A stretch of DNA of 64,000 nucleotides from Ovis canadensis (GCF_042477335.2 NC_091262.1:39591001-39655000); one strand, 5' to 3'; shown: positions 21,759 through 32,662, numbered from the stretch's first letter. Numbers and translations are program-made. The notes: generated by a model from the letters alone, not told the origin.

Positions 21759-21905
21759 GGGAATTCCCTGGTGGTTCAGTGGTTAAGACTTTGTGCTTCC
21801 AATGTGGGGGGCATGGGTTTGATGGCTGGTGGAAAACTAGGATCCCACATGCCTTGCTGCGCATGGCCAAAAATAAATAAATAGATAGGTAAGCAAACAA
21901 ATAAA
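21759..21905 (+). mobile_element. CHR-type SINE
   Basis: Flanked by ATTATGATTT-like duplications (about 21748 and 21906). It is the second SINE inside the hAT element. Confidence 0.88.
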
Positions 21906-22162
21906 TTATGATTTCAATATGTAAGCACGATGGAAATAAGATATTTTCTTTATTGGTACCATATCTTTACAATCCAATGTGTGTTTGAACTTACAGCATA
22001 TCTCGATTCAGACCAGCCACATTGAAACTGTTCAACAGCCACTGGTGACAAGTGGCTACTGTATTGGATGGCATAGTGCTAGAGGGTAGAGAGTCTATCT
22101 TTTCCCCCCTGACCCCCACCCCTCTTTTTCTTCTGAATGTTTGGGACTAAAAATGCATTTAT

Positions 22163-22507
22163 TAAATAATCTTATTTATTGATTTGCTTTTGGCTGTGCT
22201 GTGTCTTTGTTGCTGCATGTGGGCTCTCTCTAGTTGTGGCAAATGAGGGGTAACTCTCTAGTTTCAGTGCTCAGGCTTCTCATTGCAGTGGCTTCTCTTG
22301 CTGCAGAGCAAGAGCTGTAGGTGCTTAGGCTTCATAGCTGTAATATGTGGGCTCAGTAGTCGTGGCTCTCCGGCTCTAGAGCACAGGCTCAATAGTTGTG
22401 GCACGTGGGCTTAGTTGCTCCAAGGCATGTGGGATCTTCATGGATAAGGACCCATGTCTCCTGCATTGGCAGGCGGATTCCTTACCATTAAGCCACTAAG
22501 GAAACCC
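22163..22507 (-). mobile_element. CHR-type SINE, long form
   Basis: About 345 bp with the repeated TAGTTGTGGC and GGGCTTAGTTGCTCC blocks of the long CHR body. Confidence 0.88.
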
Positions 22508-22631
22508 CTGAAATAAGCCTTTATTTGTAAACTCCTTTGTGCTGAGAGTCATGAGGATGCAACAATAAAGCCAGATTACATTCATTCCTTTTTTAATCAG
22601 GCTTTTTTTTTTTAAGAAGCATATAAACTGA

Positions 22632-22770
22632 ACCCCCTGGAGTAGGAAATGGCAACCCAATCTGGTATTCTTGCCCAGAAAATTCCATGAACAGAGAAGC
22701 CTGGCAGGCTATAGTCCATGGGGTTGCAAAGAGCTGGACACAACTGAGCAACTGAGAATGCATGTACACA
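22632..22770 (+). mobile_element. Bov-tA SINE, 3' part
   Basis: BovA body without the tRNA head. Confidence 0.85.
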
Positions 22771-22814
22771 TAAACTGGACACTGTATTTAATCAACTTTT
22801 GATATATTATTATA

Positions 22815-22985
22815 GAGCACCCTCACTGAAAAGCACCTCTGAGCTTATCCAGCCTATTGTCCTCTCTTATTTTGACTAATGAGGAAACGGAGATCCAGAA
22901 AAAAATGTTATGTAAGTAAGGTTACCTGATTTCTTAGTACCTGGACCTGTACTGAAATGCAAGCACTGCTCTTTTTAATCCATAA
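22815..22985 (-). mobile_element. MIR fragment
   Basis: Diverged AATGAGGAAACGGAGATCC core and following stretch. Confidence 0.55.
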
Positions 22986-23990
22986 ATTTTCAAACCACTC
23001 CCAAGAAGATTAGAAAATTGTTTAAAAAAATTTGTTTTAGATGTTCACCTAGTAAAGTTCCATTTCTGGGGTTACAAACGTCTTCAAGTAGTTCGAAGTT
23101 CACAGTCTAGTGTGACTAACACAAAAGTGTAAACCAAACATATTTCTTTGACTGAGAACTCTGTAATGTTGTGGAACTGTCTTTTGGAGCATCACCGGCA
23201 GTGAAGACTAACACCATTCAGAGGAATTTTCCATTGAAAAGATTGCATAAGAAAGCCAACTGCAGCCTCTGTGTGAAGTGTGGTGTCATGCCTGGAGACG
23301 CTTGCTGTCACACGCTCACAGAGGGGACAGGCTGCTCCTGCTTTTCTTCCTCTTTCTCCCGCCTTTACACACTCAGGCATTTCCCACCCGTTCCAGGTGT
23401 GGGATCCACTTCAGTGCTCCTCTTCCTAGAATTTCTATAAACCCTGTACTGTGGGGGCAACTCTACAATGATTTTTATTATTATCACAATGATCACCATT
23501 ATTATCAGGCAGTTAATGGGTTAATATGTCACCCTCATATTTATTAAAGTTCTAAAGCAAGAACAAAGGAAGAAAACTGACAATTCAGCTATATGAAGAG
23601 TCATTTTTTTTTAAGCTATAAGAAACTAAAATAAGAACAACAGACCAGGGTACTATTTATTACACATTTGCCATCAAAGAGTTCATTCCAACATAAGAGA
23701 AAATCATCAAGCCCTCAATAATTTAAAAGGCAAAGGCTATTGAGAAGATAAATATCAATCATGAGCAAGTACATGGGAAAAAAACTCCACATTACCAGCT
23801 GTTAAATTCACATTTTAATGGAATCTTACTGTTTTTTAGACTTATTAACTTGACCTTATTAATAGAAGTCTATTAAACCCTCAAGATTATGTTTAATGGT
23901 TCCACCTAATGCTGATCAAGTTGTGAGCTTGTCCCATTGGTAGCAAAACTTTTGAAGGCAATGTGTATTCCAAAATGTATGAGTAGTATG

Positions 23991-24036
23991 ATTATAGATG
24001 AACCAATCATTCTATTATAGATGAACCAATCATTCT
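23991..24036 (+). repeat. 23-bp tandem duplication
   Basis: The unit beginning ATTATAGATGAACC is present twice head to tail with no mismatch (23991-24013 and 24014-24036). Confidence 0.9.
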
Positions 24037-24065
24037 ATTGTGAGAAGGTGATCATGAGGCCGCCT

Positions 24066-24290
24066 TCTTTTTTTTTTTTTTTTTTGAGGCAAGGAATAAG
24101 ACTTTATTTGGAAATCCAGCTGACTAAGAAGATGGCAGACTTTAGTCTCAAAGTAACCATCCGTGGGGCCCTGGATACCAAGTTCTTTTCTAGTGTCAGA
24201 GAGAGAAGCAGTGAGGACCTAAAGTCAAAAGGCAGAATGGAGAGGGAGGGGCAGTGAAAGGCAGTCTTATTTTATGGACAGTGGGGGCTG
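24066..24290 (-). pseudogene. Retrocopied transcript end, minus strand
   Basis: A poly-T run (about 24066-24085) followed by sequence that reads in reverse as a transcript end: CCAAATAAAGTCTTATTCC, then poly(A). This looks like a reverse-transcribed RNA 3' end, perhaps derived from an LTR transcript. The left boundary of the source sequence and its identity are unclear. Confidence 0.45.
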
Positions 24291-25288
24291 TTGGAAAACC
24301 ATCTCCATGTTTAGTATTGAAGCGTTAACTCTAAGGAAAAAACAGAAAACAATCCAAATGTCTAGCTGTTGGAAACTGCTTAAGTAAATTATGATGCATA
24401 AAAATGATAGGATAGTCTATAAACATTGGAAGTGTTAACATGGAATATGTAAGATGAGTTATTTTAAAAATTCCTCTGATGGCTCTGATCACTCTGCTAT
24501 GTGGGGAACAGAGCATCGCAGGGCAAACTTGGAAGCAGAGAAGCTGGGAGGAGCCTATTGACACAGTTAAGTGAGAGAAGACAGTTGCTCCAATGTGCTG
24601 GGTGTGCAGAATCAGAATTTGCTGATGCGTCAAATGCAGGGTATGCACAGAGGAGTCACAGAGGACTCCCAAGGGGAGAGAGCTGAGCTGGTCAAGTGGA
24701 AAGGATACTCCAACAGATACTCCCTGAAGGAGCTCTCAGGGAGACCTGAACCACATCTAACCTTATTCTTCATTAAATGATTTTTAAATCTCAAGTTAAA
24801 ATTCAAAAAGATATATAAGAAGAATCTGGCCCCCAAATCTATTTTATATATCAAAGGATATATAAAAAATTTTGAGCTTGTATTACATCATTTTGGAAAT
24901 GCCTTTGCCAGGCTGAACACTTGGTTAATCCTCTACACGCCTGTGTAGGTCCTTTGATTTGCCCTCAAATTCACCAGACCATTATTGAGAGCAAGATGAT
25001 CATAACAAAATAGAACCTACTTTGCATAACACTTATGACTCAGACTTCAACATGCTGGTTACATGGAAAGCACCAGTTCTGATTGTACATTCCTATTTTC
25101 AAAAGGGGCTTTCTTTTGGTATTAGAGTAGTTTTAAGAAATTGCATATTTAAACTTTTTGGAATTTCCCATGTAACCTTCACAGTTGTATTGTATCTGAC
25201 AGTTTACTCTTACAGAAAGGTTCTTACACTCTTACAGAAAAGTTCTTTCAGAATAAGTACCAAGAACTATTTACACAAACAATTTCTG

Positions 25289-25385
25289 AAAGGCTACCCA
25301 TTCCGGTATTTTGGCCTGGAGAATTCCATGGACTGTATAGTTGACGGGGTCACAAAGAGTTGGACACAACTGAGCAACTTTCACT
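25289..25385 (+). mobile_element. Bov-tA SINE fragment
   Basis: BovA body only, ending GACACAACTGAGCAACTTTC. Confidence 0.82.
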
Positions 25386-25691
25386 TCAAATATTAGTATT
25401 AGTATTGTTAAATATTATTTAACAACTTATACTTTTTTTTACAAAGAAGTGCTATGTATATTTTCTATGGATATATCCAACAAGCATTTTTTTAATTAAC
25501 AGGGATGCTTTGCATGTAAAATAACTGATAACAGTGGACAGCTTTGAGAAGAGGGGAGGCCGGGGATTGTGGGTTGAAGAGGGGATCTATGGGAAATCAG
25601 TGCTGTAAGAAAAGTGAGCATTAAGTTTATTGGAATATCAAGAAAAGTATGTACATTCTGCTGGGACAGGCCCCTTATCAATGAGTTGTGT

Positions 25692-25893
25692 GGGGTTTCC
25701 CTGGTGGCTCAGACAGTAAAGAATCTGCTTGCAATGCAAGACACCCGGGTTCGATCCCTGGGTCAGGAAGAGCCCCCTGGAGGAGAGCATGGTAACCTAT
25801 TCCGGTATTCTTGCCTGGAGAATCCCATGGACAGGGGAGCCTGGCAAGCTATAGTCCATGGGGCTGCAAAGAATCAGACGCGACTAAGCATGC
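25692..25893 (+). mobile_element. Bov-tA SINE
   Basis: Full-length, with TGAGTTGT on both sides (25682 and 25901). Confidence 0.92.
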
Positions 25894-26376
25894 TACAATT
25901 TGAGTTGTAATCTAGGACCCCTGCATGGTCTCAGTTTTTGCGGCATTGATAATAAAGTGAATTTTTATTTGGAAAATCTTGAATAGATTCTAGCTGGTGA
26001 TATAGTACATCATTTTTTTTTTAATCGCCAAGCTTTACTGGCCAGAATTTGGTATAGTAGAAAACTGGGTGGGGCAGGGAGAGGGGGCAGGAAGCAACAA
26101 ACTCACAAAAATTTACACCTGTCTTTTGCAACAGAATAAATACCTCAATATATCAGATTTTAATACCAACTCATTCTGTGCTAATTCTGCATTGTCATGA
26201 GAACCCTGGCAAGAGCTCAGTCCTGTGGACTAGACTCTGAAGAAGCATTAGGGAGGCGCTCTATTAATCCCCCAAACTCACTTCTCCAATTTACACTGTA
26301 GGAATAAAAACTGAAACCTCAAGTGTTTCCCAGCTGTAAAGTTTTAAGATTCACTGGAAATCAGCTGGAAATGTCT

Positions 26377-26519
26377 TTTTTTTTATTATTTTAATTTATT
26401 TGGCCGTGCTGGGTCTTAGTTGCACCATGCGGGATCTAGTTCCCTGACCAGGGATTCAAATCCAGGCCCACTGAGTTAGAAGAGCAGAGTGTTAGCCACT
26501 AGACAACCAGGGAAATTCC
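26377..26519 (-). mobile_element. CHR-type SINE
   Basis: Poly-T start and reversed head. It lies 150 bp downstream of the BCL2A1 exon 1 donor. Confidence 0.87.
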
Positions 26520-26671
26520 CCTTTAAAATTTATTTTAAAAATTTAAAACAAACTACTCAAAGAAAATATAATCCTTTAGGTAGATTTCTTTTTTAAATTA
26601 GCAAAGAAACTTGTTATTTCAATTTCTATTTTAAAGTAAAGAACAAAGAAGAATACTTCCATCACACATAC

Positions 26672-27091
26672 CCAGCCTCCGTTTTGCCTTATCCACTCTC
26701 CTGTGTTTTTGGTGATGAACTCCGCCACGAAATAAGAAATGTCCTTGCACATGTCCATGTCTGAGGCAATACGCTTGCTCAGAAGTTTCTTGGTAAGAAT
26801 ACCTTCAAAGGCGAATATGGTTACAATCCTGCCCCAGTTAACAATGCCATCTTCAAATTCCTTTTCCATCACTTGGTTGAATATTGTTCTGGCAGTGTCT
26901 ACAGACACCACATCAAACTTATCCAAGCACTGCTTCAGAGTCCTTTCCACTTCGTCCTGGACAGAGGAAGCCACGTCTTGTAACACCCTGGATGTTTTGC
27001 TTGGCTTGGATCCAGGTTGCTGTATCTGCAACACGTATTTCAGATAGTCCTCAGCCAGCTTGTGAACGTAGTCAAACTCAGTGTCAGTCAT
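26672..27091 (-). CDS. BCL2A1: BCL2A1 coding exon 1
   Basis: Encodes residues 1-140 of BCL-2 related protein A1 (BFL-1), an anti-apoptotic BCL-2 family member that binds BH3 peptides of BIM, BID and NOXA at the mitochondrial outer membrane. The order is right for the family: N-terminal helix [22 protein letters not shown]3-like helix at about 36-56 with Cys55, the groove cysteine of human BFL-1; BH1 around Asn85-Trp86-Gly87-Arg88; start of BH2 at Trp133-Trp140. The exon ends TGG followed by GTATGT. I chose the ATG at 27091-27089 because it gives the family-standard N terminus and a 175-residue product. The frame is open further upstream. No disabling change is seen. In human the gene is an NF-kB target of haematopoietic cells. 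Confidence 0.97.
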
Positions 27092-27184
27092 CTTCTCCTT
27101 GCTGGGGAGCAGCGTCTTGAGCCTGCTCACCTGCAAGCAACCAAGACAGTCTGAAGCACAAGCTTGTGGAGCCTGGCGAAACAT
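27092..27184 (-). other. BCL2A1: BCL2A1 5' UTR with in-frame upstream ATG
   Basis: The frame continues upstream for 31 codons to an ATG at 27184-27182 with no stop. A good acceptor-like TTGGTTGCTTGCAG lies inside it (minus strand, about 27145-27132), so the segment may be partly intronic in some transcripts. Confidence 0.5.
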
Positions 27185-27210
27185 GACACATGATAGTATC
27201 TGGAGGCCGG

Positions 27211-27338
27211 TGGAATTTCTGTTTGCATCATCTAAAGCTACCCTTCCTCCTGGCCGCTTTCAGGCGTGGGCTGCATGTGAAAGAGAAAGTATAAGATGTC
27301 AAAGAGGAAAATGTCTCTAAGGCAGGCCACTTCCTCAT
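27211..27338 (-). promoter_or_regulatory. BCL2A1: BCL2A1 candidate promoter motifs
   Basis: Three motifs lie within 250 bp of the start codon. A kB-like TGGAATTTCT is at 27211-27220. An IRF/ISRE-type GAAAGAGAAAGT (plus strand) is at 27279-27290. A PU.1-type ATGAGGAAGTG (minus strand) is at 27338-27328. NF-kB and PU.1 control of this gene is known in other mammals; these particular sites are inferred from motif match only. Confidence 0.4.
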
Positions 27339-27485
27339 CCTGTAAGTGATTAATGTAGTTTTTGAAGCCTTAAATTCAAGGAAGTGGAGGAATCAGAACT
27401 CCTGCATTGTTGGTAGGATTGTAAAACAGTTTTCACGAACTTTTACCGTGAAAAGTTTGGCAGTTCCTCAAAAACTTAAATATAG

Positions 27486-27602
27486 AGACTTTCCTGGGGG
27501 CCAGTGTTTAATTTCCACTTCCAACGCAGGGGGCGCAGGTTTTATCCCTGGTGAAGGAACTAAGATTCTACATGCCGAGTAGTGTGACCAAAAACAAATT
27601 TT
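27486..27602 (+). mobile_element. CHR-type SINE in L1
   Basis: Short form flanked by TTAAATATA-like duplications of L1 sequence. Confidence 0.88.
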
Positions 27603-28128
27603 TAAAAAGTTAAATATAAAACTTCCATATGACCCAGCAATTCCAGTTATAAGTATATGCCCAAAAGAAATGAAAATAGGGACTCACCCAACTCCTGACA
27701 CATGAATGTTCACAGCAACATCACTTACAATAGCCAAAAGGTGGAGACAAACCAAATGTTCATCCACAGACAAAGGGATAAATGAACTGTTGAACGTTCT
27801 TAAGCCACAGAAAGAAATGAAGTGCCCATACACTTTACAACATGGACAAACCTCAAAAACAGGGCACCCAATGGTAGAAGCCAAATGTAAGAGCTCTCCT
27901 ACTGTATGATCCCATTATGTGAAATAGCCAGAATAAGTAAATCCACAGAGACAGAAAGCAAATTGATGATTGCTGGGGGCTGAGGGGAGAAGGGAGTAAC
28001 TGCTGAGTAGGTACAGGTTTCTATCTTGTGATGAAAATGGTTTGGAACTACATCAAGGTGGTGGCTGGCTGTGAAACACTGAGAAGATGCTAAACGTCAC
28101 TAAATTGTACACTTTAAAATGGGTCATG

Positions 28129-28290
28129 TGGGGACTTCTCTGGTGGTCCAGTGGGTAAGACTCCGAGCTCCCAATGCAGGGGGCCCAGGTTCGATCCCTG
28201 GTTAGGGAACTAGATCTCACATGCCACAGTGAAGATCCTGCATGCCACAACTAAAACCCAGCACGGTGAAATAAATAAATTAAATATAAA
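28129..28290 (+). mobile_element. CHR-type SINE in L1
   Basis: Head GGGACTTCTCTGGTGGTCCA, clear box B, and a GAAATAAATAAATT tail. Confidence 0.9.
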
Positions 28291-28735
28291 AAATAAAGGG
28301 AATAAAATAAGATGGATCATTTTTACATTATGTGAATTTAACCTCCAAAAGAAAAAAAGTTCAATATAGCCCAGTGGCTAAGCTGAATTAATGAAAATTT
28401 GGAATACAGATTAGCAAACAGCCAGAAAACAGGGCCTCTCAAGCACCATTGAGGCAACACGGCGCTTGACACTTTGGTGCTCAGATAGGATGACATGGGA
28501 GGGAAGAAAAACGTATCTGCTTCGTTCCTCACATCCCATTTACCCTAGAACTCTGTTTTTTTTTTTTAGGCAAATATCTGTTGCATAACTACCAGATGAA
28601 CACAAATTTTTTAAAAGTACAATCAAGAATGAAAAATATGTTACCCAAGAGCATTAAGCAACGGGTTAGGTGTTAAACACATACAAATCTAAAGACTGCA
28701 AAACGAGATATTTCCAGACAAAACTAAAGGGGTTT

Positions 28736-29080
28736 GGGACTTCCCTGGTGGTCCAGTAGCTAAGACTCTGGGCTCCCAATGTAGGGGGCCTGGGTTGATG
28801 CCTCAGTGGGTAAGGAGTCCACCTGCCAGTGCAGGGGCACAGGAGATGTGGGTTCGACCCCTGGGTTGGGAAGATGCCCTGGAGAAGGGAATGGCTACTC
28901 ACTCCAGTATTCTTGCCTGGAAAATGCCATGAACAGAGGAGCCTGGTGGACTACAGTCCATGGGGTCGCAAAGAGTCAGACACAGCTGAGCGACAGAGCA
29001 CACACACAGGGAACTAGATCCCACATGCCCCAACTAAGACCCAGCACAATGAAATAAACAAATAATTAAAAAAAAAAAAA
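28736..29080 (+). mobile_element. CHR SINE split by Bov-tA
   Basis: CHR head at 28736-28795 and tail at 29008-29080 (AACTAGATCCCACATGCC then poly-A) are collinear around the inserted Bov-tA. Confidence 0.88.
28796..29007 (+). mobile_element. Bov-tA SINE in CHR
   Basis: The same strand as its host element; ends in an (AC)n tail. Confidence 0.9.
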
Positions 29081-29699
29081 GACAAAATCCTGCTATAAGC
29101 CAACACCTCTATTTCCTCTTATTTAAGTCAACCAAATTGTCCAACGTGAGGATAGAATTTAGGGGCCAGAAGGAACACTAAACCTGGAGTCAGAGGACCC
29201 AAGCCTCATTCCCACCCAAATCTCTGTTCCCTTACTCAGTATGTGCCCAGGGTTTGTAAAATGCAGCCATACACAATGAACTCCCAGGGGTGAGGTATGC
29301 AACTGATGACCCGTGTAGCACCTGTGACCAAAGCTGGCACAATGTGGGGCCTTCATCAGCCCTAATTCTCCATCAATCTTTTACAGACTAATGAGAAATT
29401 CAGCTTCCCAATAAGGACATAGCCTCCTAAACGCTTAGGTTCAAATGAATTGCAAACCTGTCATTCATTTAGCTTTGGCACCAGTTCTGGGAAGCAGTTG
29501 GTGGAAATGGTGAAAGTGTTGGCTAAGAAGAGCCCTGGGGAACAGAGCATGTGGCAATGAAGGCAGTCAGGGCACCATATCCCCGTCTGCTGGCCGCATC
29601 TTTCTGTCGGCCGAGGAGCCAGGGTTGCTACTAGGCAGGAGTAGAGAGTGGGAGAAAGAATAAACAGTGCAGGGTCCCTTGAGAGACGGGATTCACTAG

Positions 29700-29720
29700 T
29701 TTTGTTGTTGTTGTTGTTCT
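29700..29720 (+). repeat. (TTG)n microsatellite
   Basis: Short uninterrupted trinucleotide run. Confidence 0.85.
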
Positions 29721-29906
29721 ATCCACATATGGAGTAACATTAATTCTTCGCGTCCGTGTCTCTGAAGAGTGGCAAACAGGAAAAAAAAAAAAAAATCCCA
29801 CGTACCTTGTATTTCTGAATTATCTCCAAAGGGTTAAGGAGGACAGGAGAGCTGCTGCTTAGTGTGCTGGCTGAGAGAGACTTGTGGTGGCCGTGAAAAT
29901 GCACCC

Positions 29907-30065
29907 CTGGGACTTCCTTGGTGGTCCAGTGGTTTTAAGGCTCAGCCTCCCAATGCAGAGGGTGCAGGTCAGATCCCTGGTCAGGGAACTAAGACCCTAT
30001 ATGCCACAGGGTGTGGCCAAAAGTTTTTAAATGAATTAATTAATTACTTAAATTAAAAAATAAAA
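29907..30065 (+). mobile_element. CHR-type SINE
   Basis: Head GGGACTTCCTTGGTGGTCCA, GTGTGGCCAAAAG, then AATTAATT/AAAT tail. Confidence 0.9.
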
Positions 30066-30769
30066 AGAAGAAAGAAAACAACAATGCACTGTGAACCTCG
30101 TGCCATGGTGGCATAATTGGTGTAACTGACCAAGGGCCCCACAGCTGGGCCCTTAATCTATCGCCCCCATGACTTGGCACGGAGGTTGTGCTGCCTGCAG
30201 GCTGTCCCTGTCAATGACTGGTCAAGGCAGGAGTAGGAAGAGCCATCCCTGTAGGTCAGCCTCCTTTGAAAGGTGGCTCGACGACTCCTTATCAGCTTTG
30301 TGAAGAATGGCTGAGACTTTGCTCCAACTGAGACTGTTCCTCCTGGGTCCTCCTTCCTCCTGGTTCTTCTTCAGCCAGGCCGGCCCACACTGTGGTCTGA
30401 TAGCTCCCTCCCCGTTCTCCCTCACAGGCATTACCCCCACTAAATCTCTGACACATCTAATCCTCTCTGGGCATTTTCCGCCTAGAGTTATAGAACAAAG
30501 GAGCGCACAGACCTGTGGGATTTCCCCTGGGGAGGTTCCTCCTCCCCTCCTCCCACCACCCAGGACAATGCCTTTTGGCCCACAGGAGCAGGAAGCCAAG
30601 TACAGCCAGCTTTTTCTCCTCAAATCATCCTCAAGCACCAAAAGAATCATGGCAATGATGGGAAAATTTATTATATCCTGCCAACCCCCACCCCGGCCCA
30701 ATTACATTCCCGTGGTGATAAGCATTTCTGGAAAAATGGTATGAGCAGGTGGTTTAGGAGTTATTGTAC

Positions 30770-30941
30770 AGGGGACTTCCTTGGTGGTCCACTGGTTAAG
30801 ATTTTGCCTTTCAATGCAGGGAGTGCAGGTTTGAACCCTGGTCTGGGAGTTAAGATTCCACAAGCCTCTGGGCCAAAAAACCAAGAGATAAAAGAGAAGC
30901 GGTGTTATAACAAATTCAATGAAGACTTTAAAAAAAAAGTC
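30770..30941 (+). mobile_element. CHR-type SINE with distal module
   Basis: Contains GGGCCAAAAAACCAAGAGA and the distal AACAAATTCAATGAAGACTT block, then poly-A. Confidence 0.9.
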
Positions 30942-31882
30942 TGACTTTAGAGAGTTGCAATCAGTCTCCTAAGGTCAGGGTCTACCTTTTCCCCCCTCTC
31001 TTGCCAGTGTTCAAGCCTGGACCTAGGGAAGCCAGGGACAGATCTCTGTTGAATAAACAAAACATGACCAGTGTCACACCTGGAGCCAACTACATTTAGG
31101 GCTCTGGGTTCCTTATCTAGAACTGAAAAGAAGTTGTTGTAAAAAGTCTTAAATATTGTAGTCTGCTTTAGTTTATTTTGCAGCATTTCCAAATAATCAC
31201 TTTTCCAGGATAGGTGGAGGAAAGACAAAGTCTTTTCCAGAAAGAATTATTTGTATATAAAGTATGAAAAGACTGGAATGGGATGTGTAGGCTTAAGAAA
31301 CAATCACCTAAAAGTTGAGTTGTTTTGTTCAGTGGGAATTTTCAGGACTTCAGGCTAGGAAGTAGCATCTTAAGTAACCCTGAGAGAACTGCTCCAAGGA
31401 GGTGAGGTGGGAGCCAGTTTATAGACGTTTTGCAACATAGGGAAGGTCAAAATGTTGTTGTTTGTTAAAGGAAAACCAGACATCTGAAGATAGTGCTTTT
31501 CTTTGTATAGGAAGATGCAAGAGTCTGGGCTCACTGAAATCATTCCTTTGATGTGCATCCCAGGTATCTGGGACCCATGTCCTGTGTTCTCTCATCCTGA
31601 GTTTCCTCAGGGCTTACCGTAGGGCATGGCTGCTAGATAGCAGGTGTTCTTTCCTTCTTAAGCTCCTTCAGGCTCCCTGACTCTGGAAGGTGGCACCTGC
31701 TCATGACTGTGAAATTCTTACTTACTGATAGGGCAGGAAACGTTCCATTTCTCAGGTGTGTTGGGAGGGAGGGCCATGTGGGACAGAGACAAGTAGCTGA
31801 TCATGAAGCAGGTATAGAGACAGAAGAACGTATCCTTTGTTAATGCCGCTGTGACCTGGCTTTGCATTCACCAGGCTCCAGG

Positions 31883-32066
31883 GCTTCCCTGGCAGCCCAG
31901 ACAGTAAAGTGTCTGCCTGCAGTGTTGGATCCCTGGGTCGGGAAGATCCCCTGGAGAAGGGAATGGCAACCACACCAGTATTCTTACCTGGAAAATCCCA
32001 TGCACAGAGGAGCCTGGTGGGCTACAGTCCATGAGGTCACAAAGAGTCAGACATGACTGAGCAACT

Positions 32067-32103
<37 letters not shown>
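31883..32103 (+). mobile_element. Bov-tA SINE with (AC)n tail
   Basis: SINE to about 32069, then a pure AC repeat at 32070-32102. Confidence 0.92.
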
Positions 32104-32105
<2 letters not shown>

Positions 32106-32536
32106 TGGACTACACCTTCATGTCTATATGTGGTGTTTATGTAAATTGCCACATCTGTACATATATGTTATCTATTGCTTTCTAACTGCTTCCTCACAAA
32201 GGAGTTCTCCAAAGTCAGTGGCTTCAAACACTAATCACGCATTTTGCTCATGAAATGAACCTTGGGCAGGGCTCAGATGGGTGACTGGTCTCTCCTCCAT
32301 GGTGTCTGGGGTTTAGCTGGAGTGTTTCAGATAGTGGCAGCTGGAACAGCTGGGGTTGGCTGGGCGTCTCTCTTCACGTAGTCACAGAATTTTTCCGTGT
32401 GGTCTGTCCAGCGTGGCAATCTCAGATTGGTCATACTTCTCATGTGGTGGCTAAAGGTGCCAAGAGCAAGCATGCCAGTGACCAATATAGGAGTTGAATA
32501 GCTTTTTATAATCCAGGTTAGAATTCACGGAGTATT
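32104..32536. other. Old repeat-like segment
   Basis: TTATCTATTGCTTTCTAACT followed by CAGTGGCTTCAAACA resembles a common ancient mammalian dispersed repeat. Family not assigned; no gene. Confidence 0.35.
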
Positions 32537-32662
32537 AGAACTTCTCTGGTGGTCCAGTGGTTAAGAATCCTTGCTTCCACTGCAGGAGACACAGGTTCAA
32601 ATCCCTGGTCTGGTCATAAAACTAAGATCCTACATGCTGTACGGCCAAAAAAAAAAAAAAAA
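32537..32662 (+). mobile_element. CHR-type SINE
   Basis: Short form ending ACGGCCAAAAAA. Confidence 0.9.

Larger units (their letters stand above)
21508..22078. mobile_element. hAT-type DNA transposon, split by two SINEs
   Basis: Starts CAGTGCTGTCCAAC and ends with a degraded inverted copy (TTGGATGGCATAGTG). The flanks share CTAGAG (21502-21507 and 22079-22084), compatible with an 8-bp hAT duplication. The subterminal AGTAGCCACA blocks are typical of non-autonomous MER5/Charlie-like elements. No transposase. Confidence 0.7.
21334..26671 (-). other. BCL2A1: BCL2A1 intron
   Basis: A 5.34-kb phase 0 intron with donor GTATGT (26671 downwards) and acceptor TTATAG. It holds a hAT transposon, several SINEs, a MIR and about 2.5 kb of unrecognised sequence (22988-25288 and 25894-26376). 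Confidence 0.9.
27360..28345 (+). mobile_element. Old L1 3' fragment, interrupted
   Basis: Degenerate L1M-like sequence (for example CCATATGACCCAGCAATTCC and CACTAAATTGTACACTTTAA) at 27360-27485, 27603-28128 and 28291-28345. It is split by two CHR SINEs. Confidence 0.82.

Noticed and set aside
30222..30744. Overlapping frames of 159 and 145 residues on opposite strands
   Set aside because: Neither has a recognisable domain, splice context or composition of a real exon.
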